The translations under genes were made by a program, and so were the position numbers. Shown one piece after another: positions 1 through 8,894 of a stretch of 64,000 bases of DNA. Source of the stretch: Serpula lacrymans var. lacrymans S7.9 (taxonomy: Eukaryota > Basidiomycota > Agaricomycetes > Boletales > Serpulaceae); the NCBI RefSeq assembly GCF_000218685.1, contig NW_006763292.1:2433909-2497908 (forward strand), given 5' to 3'. Numbering within the stretch: the stretch's first letter is position 1; the number at the start of each line of letters is the position of its first letter. A model generated the notes under the pieces. The model was not told where the DNA came from. It ran no database searches and saw nothing but the letters and a program-made list of their open reading frames with translations.

Positions 1-1619
1 CTATGGATATAAACTTTGTGGCGAGTATAGACGAGCACTACCTTGCTAATTGTAGCCAAGGTAGGTTTGAGAACAACAAGGATGACGAGGTGACGAGGTT
101 CCCAGTGATAGCAGGCTCCTGACGCACAAACTGTAGTGCTCAGAAGGACTTTAACCGAAAGGGATGACAATGACTTCAAAAGTGGGAAGTGACGATGACA
201 GCAGTTGACAGTGGTAGCAGTGGGAAGTGTTGTGACCACACTGGATCACAAGCAGCAGAGTAGTGAACTTGAATTTAGAGAAGAAGTCTGGAATGGAGTT
301 GTTGTTTTTTTTACAAGGTAAAAGGGAGGGGTTTATATAGTAAAAGAAAAGTAGGCTATGCACAGTATAGCTGTGCAAAAAGAATGAGAAAGAACATGAA
401 GGAAGGAATGTATGCTGACAAATCCTGCGTAGGTAGTACAGGATAAGATTGTCAAAAAAAGGAAAGAAAGAGATAGAACAATAAATGCTGTGAGTAATAT
501 CACAGGTTTGTACAGCCATAAAGTAAAGTCCAATAGCAAAAAGAGAGCAGGAGAATCATGATGTCATGGGAAGATGCAGTAAAAAAAAGGCAAGGCAAAA
601 CACTATCAGTATCAACACAGTTCCTTTATTGTCATTCAGGCATTCTAAAAAATATGTGTCCATAAAAATGATTCAAAAATCAAAAATAATCGCACTGTAA
701 ATGAATGTTCTGCTGAAGAAAAAGAAACTGGAGCCACCGGTCCACCACCGGTCCACCACCTAGTCCAAATCCAACAGTTCCATGGCCTTACCAATGGGCT
801 GGTTGTGTTGGACCACCTGATCAAACGAGGGAGGGAGAGAAGTAGTTCCAATTTGGAACAAGTGAGTCCCAGGCAGCGTGTGGTAGGTGTAGCTGTAGCG
901 AAGACGATGGACAAAAGATAAGTGTACCCAAGTGAATGGGACAGCGATGAACATGGGCAACGCAAGGGGATGAACCTTCTCCAGCTCAAAAACTACCCAC
1001 CCACGCTCCAACCAGGCAAGACGAGCGACCGATGTTTTGATAGTATATGATGGCAGATCAACGTCATGAAGATGGACCTGTTGCCCTATTTGAACCGGCC
1101 GCCGAGGCTTTGCTGATATCAGCAGTGGCACGTGGTGATCAACGGATCGGCGACGGAAGCGGATAGGAATAGGAAGTGGTGACATCAGAAATGGTGGGGG
1201 TGCAAATAAGATGACGAGGAGGAGGGTGGAGGTGACGAAAAAGTGGATTAGAATGGGGATCCAGAAATGACCGTCAGGTGAGAATAAAAAGGAGAGGAAG
1301 GGGCCCATAGTGGGGCTAGGCAAAGGAAGGGGAGTAAGGGAAACGACAAAAGGGAGGGCGCAATGCAATGTGTAGCCAGTGGCGACGCGAAAGTTTGCCG
1401 AAATGCCAAAACACGGAAAGTACCGAATGGAAAAGCAAAGGTGAGCGTGACTGGATTGCCTGATAGAGGTGGTGCTGATCAGCCACAAGTTCGAAACAGG
1501 CAATATTAATTACTATTCCACGTGGCACTGTGCCTGTGTGGCGCAAAGGCGAGTCTTTTTGAATATTCGCTTTGTTATTGACACCTATCCATGCTACCAA
1601 TCAACTTTGGTGCATGACA
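1..1619 (-). mobile_element. LTR-C copy, left arm of large palindrome
   Basis: This is a minus-strand copy of the 1.8 kb LTR-C repeat; its TGTC end lies at 1619 and its far end runs into the window edge. Bases 14-1619 match 8895-10500 in reverse (position x pairs with 10514-x). The only differences I saw are a small cluster near 296-315. Bases 1-13 no longer match well, so either the element decays here or the palindrome ends. It contains the open reading frame described at 760-1308. The 4 bases inside the palindrome beyond its end (1620-1623) match those beside the 8895 copy, so the two share one insertion history. Confidence 0.75.
760..1308 (-). CDS. LTR-C internal ORF, membrane-protein-like (palindrome copy)
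   Basis: This is the mirror image of the 182-codon frame at 9206-9754, without change that I could see. The predicted product has a hydrophobic stretch near residues 13-35, then a basic RFRRRS patch, then a soluble-looking domain rich in aromatic and valine residues. It ends earlier than the copy at 46152-46763 because a TAC codon there is TAG here. The function is unknown and I recognise no domain. Confidence 0.4.
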   Translation of the reverse strand: MGPFLSFLFSPDGHFWIPILIHFFVTSTLLLVILFAPPPFLMSPLPIPIRFRRRSVDHHVPLLISAKPRRPVQIGQQVHLHDVDLPSYTIKTSVARLAWLERGWVVFELEKVHPLALPMFIAVPFTWVHLSFVHRLRYSYTYHTLPGTHLFQIGTTSLPPSFDQVVQHNQPIGKAMELLDLD

Positions 1620-1704
1620 CCGCATGGCACAGTGTGTGAAAACTACAGTAAAAGGTTAAATAGGAGAATGAAAATTAAAGGTCCGAAAATTGTGTATCGT
1701 AAGA
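1620..1704 (-). repeat. LTR-A 5' fragment (palindrome copy)
   Basis: These 85 bases match the first part of LTR-A (ACGATAcACAATTTTCGGACC through the GTGCCAtGCGG motif) on the minus strand. LTR-C abuts it at 1619, interrupting LTR-A at the sequence that continues CACTTCCC in intact LTR-A copies. The rest of LTR-A is not found on the other side of LTR-C. The mirror copy is at 8810-8894. Confidence 0.6.
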
Positions 1705-1989
1705 TGATATGCTCTGGATTGATCCAGTTAACTTTAAAAGGTGTTTAAAGGTATTAAAGTCATTTATATCAAACCATTGCAAGGTTGTATACAGCTGGGG
1801 TGACTTTGATATATTTGACTTTTTATGCTATAGGCAATTTTTATATGCTATATAGCAAGGGACTTTGTAAGGTTTGCACTCACAGATCTGAACAGATCTG
1901 AGTGATAATTTTGCTATAATAGCATATTTTTTGCAATTTATGGCATTTATAGCCAGATCATATTTTCCTGATGTTGTGGGTGTCCCAAA

Positions 1990-2371
1990 GGCGCTTCATT
2001 GTTTGACCTTTACTTGTGGAAATTGATCTATGCCAGAGACATTAGCGGTAACAAGTTGGAGAGTCTGAAAGATGGATATCTCACCCCTCGCATCCAGTAC
2101 TTCCTCTACAACACTTTACGAGCTTTTGGAATCACTATTGATAATTTGTACACCTGCAATGTTACTGGGAAAGTGAAAAATAAGTGTGTTGAGGGGAATA
2201 ATTGATAAGTTGGTGGAACACCTTCATACCTTGAACAAGAGAGATGGCAAGGCAAAAGAGGTCTTTGGGGTTGTGTCAGATGAGTTCGAGGTTGGGCCAG
2301 ACAATGAGAAGAGCAAGTCAGGTACATCTACAACTACAACAAGTAGCACAAGTGAGGAAAGCATTGTATAA
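1990..2371 (+). pseudogene. Unknown gene fragment (palindrome copy)
   Basis: A 68-codon frame (1999-2205) begins MFDLYLWKLIYARD and contains a LESLKDGYLTPRIQ segment. A second frame (2186-2371) continues as an apparently coding stretch with a helical IIDKLVEHLHTLNK segment and a Ser/Thr/Glu-rich tail. The two overlap and differ by one frame, so this is either a frameshifted exon or two exons. I do not recognise the family. It sits in AT-rich sequence downstream of the DUF6532 gene and is copied in reverse at 8143-8524. Confidence 0.35.
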
Positions 2372-2472
2372 GCACAGTTTGAAGAGTTCAAACAAGAACC
2401 TCTGTCAACAATGTATTGCATATTATCCTAACTGATTATTGCACATGTGCCACAATAACAAAATGGCAAAGT

Positions 2473-2918
2473 GCCTCACAATGAACCCTATGAAACAACA
2501 AGAAGTACAAGTTTGATTCCCCAATAGCTGCAAATACTTTTGCTCAGAAGAACAATGCCAAACAAAGTGGAACTTCCCACTGCCGCCACATGGTTTGCTT
2601 GATAGCCAAGTTCAGAAATGTAGTCAAACAATTTTACATGAACCAAGAATGTTGTCACATCAGGAAAACATGATTTAGATATAAATACAATTTATTGCAT
2701 TTATATGCTATAATAGCAAAAATATCCCTTATATCCATAAGTGTGATTCTTGCACAGTCCCTTACTCTAAACTGCATAAAGATCAATAAAGATCATCCTT
2801 TATTGATTTTATACAGTTTAGAGTATTGCTATATTATCTTTATTGATATTTGATATTTACATAGTTTAGAGTATTAATATATCATCAAAAGTGGTTTATA
2901 GCACAGTCATTAAAACAA
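2473..2918. other. AT-rich non-coding stretch with a hairpin
   Basis: No credible coding sequence. At 2764-2822 an imperfect inverted repeat (CTCTAAACTG...CAGTTTAGAG, about 26 bp per arm) could form a hairpin, and a third partial copy of the arm occurs near 2861-2873. This is the unique sequence just beyond the palindrome break at 2472. Confidence 0.5.
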
Positions 2919-2923
2919 AAATG

Positions 2924-3431
2924 TGTTACAATTAAACATACCAGCACCTACTTACGCTTCACTTTTGTACTTTTACTTTTATTTTCCAAGTCACATGACC
3001 AGTCATGTGACCATTTACTTTACTTTTCATTTTCTGACCTTTCCTTTAAAATTCATTCTCCGCTTTAACCTTGTACTGTAGTTTTCACACTGTGCCATGT
3101 GGCACTTCCCTTTGTAGTTCAAACTCCACCTTTCTTGCGCGGTGCGGCCTTTATTCTTATTTTAGATACAAGTATCTCACGCAGTGGAGCTGGTCACACG
3201 GGCTAGGCCCCATGACATCAGCAGCCACTGCCTCTAGCAACTGCACAGTACATATGTACAACAAACATGTATTCAGTATATATACAGGAGCAATACATGG
3301 GGAAGGACTCAGCGAGTCCTCCTGTTGTTAACCAACAAACTCTCTGCAGCCTAAGGGGTAACCACTCCCCATTCACTACCTTTATAGTGTGATCCTGTGT
3401 ATGCCAGAGTAACTAACTCTTGGTTGTTACA
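2924..3431 (+). mobile_element. Solo LTR, mosaic LTR-B/LTR-A, 508 bp
   Basis: The element starts TGTTACAATTAAACATACC and ends TTGGTTGTTACA, with a perfect 5 bp TSD AAATG at 2919-2923 and 3432-3436. The first ~110 bp are shared with the solo LTR at 59109, including the palindrome GTCACATGAC-CA-GTCATGTGAC. The rest follows LTR-A, with a TATATATA box near 3277 and the AGTAACTAACTCTTGG terminal block. No internal coding region is present, so this is a solo LTR. Confidence 0.9.
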
Positions 3432-3578
3432 AAATGACCTTGCACTTTTTCACTATAGTTTACTCTAAATGCAATTCTATTGATCCATACTCAATTATAT
3501 CCAAAAAAAGCACTAATAAAGCAGATTATATTTATTCTAAATATTTAAAACACTGCGGCACTATTGTAATATCTGTAA

Positions 3579-3819
3579 TTATAATTTGGATGCTTTTGCT
3601 GCTTCCTCTAAAGCATCAAAATCAAACATAAACTCAGATACATCAGATTGCCCCACTGTTATACAACCATTCCTACAAAAATACTTGAGGTTAAAAAAAA
3701 GGTTTGAATGATAATGAATTTGTAGTAAGCTCTTACCAAACATATTCATCAATCTCATCAAATACAGCTGCCAAGTATGTAGGAGAACATTTCTGAAATA
3801 TTTCCAACAACCTCATATG
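3579..3819 (-). pseudogene. DUF6532 gene, 3' end (exons 3737-3819 and 3579-3672)
   Basis: Two exons joined by a 64 bp GT-AG intron (3673-3736) encode the C-terminal end of a DUF6532-type fungal protein: an MRLLEIFQ helix, a CSPTYLAAVFDEIDEYVW segment, and an acidic tail ending FDFDALEEAAKASKL before TAA. It matches the downstream end of the gene whose 5' part lies at 14743-16410; removing the SINE and the Ty3 element joins the exons in frame across one copy of the TSD. DUF6532 function is unknown. The gene is split by more than 10 kb of inserted DNA and is presumably dead. Confidence 0.65.
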
Positions 3820-3843
3820 CGACAAATTATGATATTTGTTTAT
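3820..3843 (-). repeat. tRNA-like SINE, 3' tail piece
   Basis: This is the tail of the SINE (ATAATTTGTC end on the minus strand), separated from its body at 14559-14737 by Ty3 element 1. The outer TSD ATATG lies at 3815-3819 and 14738-14742. The Ty3 TSD TTTAT (3839-3843) lies within the tail. Confidence 0.7.
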
Positions 3844-4397
3844 TGTCAGGCAACAAATACAAAGCTATATAACAAAACACAATGCCTGGTCAAGTCCTTG
3901 TTGGAAGGCAATGAATCAGGGTATGAGGATGAAGAGTATCGGTATAAGCACAAATCCAAACTAATATTGAACTAGAGAATAGTACATCGAGTATGTACTT
4001 CTTTATATAGTGAACGGCGATGGTCACCGATCTATCGTATTTACTAATTGTATGAGAAAATGTATTGGTAAGGGATGTGCGATTGGCTGTATCAGTAAGC
4101 CCATGAGAAGGCACTGACTCACAACCTTCTTTGCTTATCAATATTCCTCCGAAGTATTCCCAGACATAGCACTGGATTGTTGCTATGTCATTTGGATATC
4201 TTCTCGAGGGTCTACAACAAGTCTCCTTTGTTGTAGGTACGATAGGACGTGAGTGTGAATAGAGAATAAGAAGAAAAAAGATAAAAGCAATAACACACCT
4301 GCTGTAATCTCTAGTCCAAGGGCAAGAGGAGTGACAGGGATCGAGTCTGCTAACCACAACATGACGGGAATGCGATAAGAAAAATTGATTCCTCACA
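3844..4397 (-). repeat. Ty3 element 1 3' LTR
   Basis: 554 bp, TGTCAGG...CCTCACA as read on the plus strand, paired with 13931-14558. It lacks the 74 bp segment found at 14114-14187 of the other LTR; otherwise only scattered substitutions separate them. Confidence 0.9.
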
Positions 4398-4410
4398 TTA
4401 GCTCCCCTTT

Positions 4411-7266
4411 TTATAAGACTCGTGTCCTCATGAGTCCGGATGCGGCACTCTGGAACTTGTTGGTAATCCAATCAAAAAGCATCGGAGATTTGGAAGTGGC
4501 GGTGTAATTTTTGTAAGGACAGAAATGAAGAGAAGCGGTAATGATACGAGGGGCGGCGGGATTCGTTTTGTGGAAAGCGGCGAGTAAATTAGAGACATGT
4601 GTAAGATTGGTGTCGGGTTCCCAAGTACGTTCGGAGACTGGATAACCATGCCAGTGAATTAGGTAGTCGAGTTTACTACCTTTCAGTTTGGTTGGTCTGG
4701 AAGCGATTATACTCTCTACTTCGTATTCATCTATTCCTTCCACGATCTCAGGTGGTGGTCATGAGGAAATTGGTTGATTGAGGAATTCAGGAGCGTGGTA
4801 TGGTGAGAGGATGGCTTCATTGAATACGGGATGAATGGACTTCCAGCTTTTAGGGATGTCGAGTTGATAGGCGGAGGGTCCGACCTTTTGGGTGACTTTG
4901 AAAGGCCTGAAGCGTTTATCGTCTAATTTCTTCATTGGTCTATCCGTTGTAATGTTATGTCCTTCTAACCAGACTTTATCGCCAACTTGATATTCCCGGG
5001 AGGGGGATTTCTTACAGTTGTCATATTTTCTCGGATTATTGTTTGCTAAAAGAAGGGAAGATTTTGTGATGTTGTGGAGTTTTTTCATCTGTTTGCCAAA
5101 TTCTGTCACAGAAGCGGATTGAGGGGACGGTGTGGTGGTGATATTCGTTCTTGGGTGTAGTCCATAGTTCAAAAAGAAAGGTGTTTGATTCGTTGCAGTG
5201 TGGAGATGGTTGTTGTATGTAAATTCAGCGATGGAAAGCCAGTCTGCCCAATCATTTTGTTGATGATTTACAAAAACGCGGAGGTAGTGCTCTAGATCCT
5301 GGTTGATCCGTTCGGACTGCCCGTCTGTTTGAGGGTGATAGCCTGTAGAGAGGCCTAGTGTTATCCCCATTAAATCGTAAAAATCTTTTGTAAATCGAGA
5401 CATAAATTGAGGACCTCAATCGGAGATGATCTTTTCAGGGATTCTGTGGAGTCATATTACATTGTCTCGGAGTTGACATGCGTAACCAGCAGAGTCGAGA
5501 GTAGCGAAAGTGGGGACAAAATGGGCCATTTTGCTAAATCGGTCAACAAAGACCTGAACGGCGGTGTAGCCCTTGGACTCCGGTAGTGCGCCTATGAGAT
5601 TGGTGGTGATAATCTGCCAAGGCCGATCTGGTATCGTGTTTGGGTGTAGAGGGGCGTTAGGCTTGGTCCGACGTGCCTTGGTGCATTGACAACTCTTGCA
5701 CCCTCGTACATATTGTCTGATATCTGTACGAAGACTCGGCCACCAGAGCTCTCGGTTTACTTGTTCAAACATTGTTCTCTCTCCTGGGTGTCCAGCCAGA
5801 ACTTTGTCATGATGATCCTTTAATATCCGCGCCCGTAATTCGTGGTCTCAAGGAACGTATACGCGGTCAGCTAATGGGATCGGGTAGGAACTCGTCGCAG
5901 ATTCTCTCTTGATCCAGATGATCCTATCCTTCACCTTCCAGGTATCCGACTTCTCTTTCAAGTTCTTCTTCACTATGTCGTCTTGTTTCTGGAAGCTTCG
6001 ACATATATCTGGTAGGTATCCTTTGTTGGTGTCAAGTACTTCAAAATGTACGTCTGGGAGAAGTGTCTGATTCTCGTTATCGTTTGTGCCTTTAGGATGA
6101 TTGATTCGTCTGCTTAACAGGTCAGCCTTTGTATTTTGATTTCCTTTGACGTGTTCCATTTTGAAATTATAATCTGCAAGCTGAGACGACCATCAAGCTT
6201 GGCGTCGATTGTATTTCTGAGGTTGACGGAAGTAAAGGAGGTTTTGGTGATCTGTGAAGATAGTGAAGGGGTGTTTTGATCCTATAAGGTGATGTTGCCA
6301 TTCATCTAGCGCCATCATGACTGCGAGCATCTCTTTATCGTAAATTTCATAGTTTCGTTCTGCAGGGGTAAGGGCTTTCGAGAGGAATACTATGGGTCTG
6401 AATTTATCTTTTTGTTTCTGGGATAGGACAGCTCCTACAGCTCAGTCAGAGGCGTCGGTTTCTAGTTTAAATGGGTCGTTGTCGTTTGGTATAGCGAGGG
6501 TGGGAGCAGTAGTAAGTGTTTTCTTCAATGTTTCAAAAGATGTCTCTTGTTCATCTTTCCAGGTCCAGTCAACTTTGCCGGTGAGCACAGTGAGTGGTTT
6601 TGCAATTCGTCCGTAGTCTTTGACAAATCGTCGATAGAAGTTGGAGAACCCTAGGAATGATTGGAGTTCTTTTTTATTCTTTGGTGCGGGCCAGTCAGTG
6701 ACTGCTGCGACTTTTAACGGATCCATACAGATAGTGTCTTTGGAAATGATCATGCCTAAGTACTCGACTTCCTGTTTCTCAAATTCGCATTTTTCCGGTT
6801 TAAGATATAACTGGTTTTGTTGCAGGATACGGAGGACTTTGGTGACTATTTGGCGATGTTCCTCAAGTGTTTCCGTGAAGATCATGATGTCGTTTAAATA
6901 CACAATAACTTTTCCTTCAGTGATTAGTTCTCTTAGGAGGTGGTCCATCATTGTCTGGAAGGTCGCTGGCGAGTTGGTAAGTCCAAAAAACATAACAAGA
7001 GGTTCAAACAGGCCGCAATTGGTCCTGAAAGCGGCCTTGTGTTTGTCTCCATCTTGGATTCGGACATTGTTGTATCCCCATCGTATGTCTAGTTTTGTGA
7101 AGTAGTTGGCACCTTTGAGTTTATCGATGAGTTCAGATATAAGGGGGAGGGTGTAGCGATTCTTTATGGTAAGCTCATTCAGCTTGCGATAGTCTTGGAC
7201 AGGGCGTAGTGAACCATCTTTCTTTTTGATAAAGAAGAATGGGGATGCGTAGGGTGATTTAGATAC
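4411..7266 (-). pseudogene. Ty3 element 1 pol: RT, RNase H, integrase, chromodomain
   Basis: Read from 7266 down, the frame gives RT (SKSPYASP, KKDGSLRP, TKLDIRWGYNNVRI, FGLTNSPATFQ, and VIVYLNDIM where YxDD is expected), RNase H-like sequence (TDASD..AVGAVLS, YDKEMLAV), an HHCC zinc finger (HHDKVLAGHPG...CKSCQC) and the integrase core (GPQF, GYHPQTDGQSERIN). It ends with a chromodomain (EYEVESIIASR, RTWEPD) before a stop at 4411. In-frame TGA stops occur at about 7264, 6439, 6196, 5845, 5449, 5416 and 4756. Most fall where the homologue at 60467-63990 or family conservation has Arg, so CGA-to-TGA is the likely change. YLND instead of YxDD suggests RT loss of function. Confidence 0.9.
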
Positions 7267-8037
7267 TCAAATCCGTCCACTTGTTAGGTTTTCATTAAGG
7301 AATTCGTCTAAATGGTGTTGTTCGTCTCGGCTAAGAGGGTACATTTTGCAGTCAAGACCATTAGCCTCGGGTACTAACTCAATTACATGGTCCCAAGGAC
7401 ATTTTGGGGGAAGTTTGTCAAATGATTCTTTGGTGAAAACGGGTTCGAATTCATGGTAGATTGGGGGAACGACATCTCGGAAGTTGAGCTTTGACTTTGC
7501 CTTTTCGGAGGATTCAGCTATTTGTTGACTTTTAGTGGCAAAAGCATTCAATTCTAGCTGTGTTATCTCCATGATTCGTGTTTCAAGATCGACGGCTAGG
7601 ATTTTATCCCCTTCTTTAGGATGATACTCCGGATCATCGGCAGGGAAGGTAATCTTGTTGGCCCGCCAATCAATTGTTGGATTAGTAAGTATCAACCAGT
7701 CGTATCCAAGCAGTATGCGCGGTGAAAGTAGTGATGCTACAATGACATCTATCAAATGTTCTTTCCCTTTCACATTGATGTGAAGGGTGACATAGTGCAT
7801 TACTTTCTGGGATTGACCATCGGCTCCTGCGGCGTCAAGAGGGACGGGCAGGGGCGTAGTATTGAGGGTGTACTTGTTCATCAGGCTTTGATCAATAACT
7901 GAGTTGGTGCAACTGGAGTCGATAAGGGTTGGTACGGTGAATGTTTGTCTGTCATCTGTGGTAGTGACTTGAGAAATGACATGGAGGCTTTGTTTTGGCA
8001 TGGGGTTGTATGGCGAGGTATAAGCATGGATGTGTTC
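7267..8037 (-). pseudogene. Ty3 element 1 protease and RT N-terminus
   Basis: The frame starts after the HIHAY motif next to the inserted block and carries a retropepsin-like core (LIDSSCTNSVID, where D-S/T-G is expected, so Gly is Ser), then ILLGYDWL as in Ty3 proteases, and ends with the RT entry region (LSRDEQHHLDEFLNENL) at a TGA. The upstream gag portion resumes at 10726. The Gly-to-Ser change next to the catalytic Asp is common in this clade, so loss of activity is not certain. Confidence 0.85.
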
Positions 8038-8142
8038 TACAACTTTGCCATTTTGTTATTGTGGCACATGTGCAATAATCAGTTAGGATAATATGCAATA
8101 CATTGTTGACAGAGGTTCTTGTTTGAACTCTTCAAACTGTGC

Positions 8143-8524
8143 TTATACAATGCTTTCCTCACTTGTGCTACTTGTTGTAGTTGTAGATGTACCTGACTTG
8201 CTCTTCTCATTGTCTGGCCCAACCTCGAACTCATCTGACACAACCCCAAAGACCTCTTTTGCCTTGCCATCTCTCTTGTTCAAGGTATGAAGGTGTTCCA
8301 CCAACTTATCAATTATTCCCCTCAACACACTTATTTTTCACTTTCCCAGTAACATTGCAGGTGTACAAATTATCAATAGTGATTCCAAAAGCTCGTAAAG
8401 TGTTGTAGAGGAAGTACTGGATGCGAGGGGTGAGATATCCATCTTTCAGACTCTCCAACTTGTTACCGCTAATGTCTCTGGCATAGATCAATTTCCACAA
8501 GTAAAGGTCAAACAATGAAGCGCC
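8143..8524 (-). pseudogene. Unknown gene fragment (right palindrome copy)
   Basis: Reverse copy of 1990-2371 with the same two overlapping frames (8309-8515 and 8143-8328) and no difference I could see. No recognised domain. Its near-identity with the left copy shows a recent duplication, gene conversion or an assembly effect. Confidence 0.35.
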
Positions 8525-8809
8525 TTTGGGACACCCACAACATCAGGAAAATATGATCTGGCTATAAATGCCATAAATTGCAAAAAATATGCTATTATAG
8601 CAAAATTATCACTCAGATCTGTTCAGATCTGTGAGTGCAAACCTTACAAAGTCCCTTGCTATATAGCATATAAAAATTGCCTATAGCATAAAAAGTCAAA
8701 TATATCAAAGTCACCCCAGCTGTATACAACCTTGCAATGGTTTGATATAAATGACTTTAATACCTTTAAACACCTTTTAAAGTTAACTGGATCAATCCAG
8801 AGCATATCA

Positions 8810-8894
8810 TCTTACGATACACAATTTTCGGACCTTTAATTTTCATTCTCCTATTTAACCTTTTACTGTAGTTTTCACACACTGTGCCATGCGG
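8810..8894 (+). repeat. LTR-A 5' fragment (right palindrome copy)
   Basis: The first 85 bp of an LTR-A (TTACGATAcACAATTTTCGG ... GTGCCATGCGG), cut at 8894 by the LTR-C beginning at 8895. Confidence 0.6.

Noticed and set aside
4411..7266. Programmed stop readthrough or an altered genetic code (TGA as Arg/Trp)
   Set aside because: Host-type genes in the window use TGA as normal stops (for example 56224), and the paralogous Ty3 element has sense codons at the same sites. Mutation is the simpler reading.
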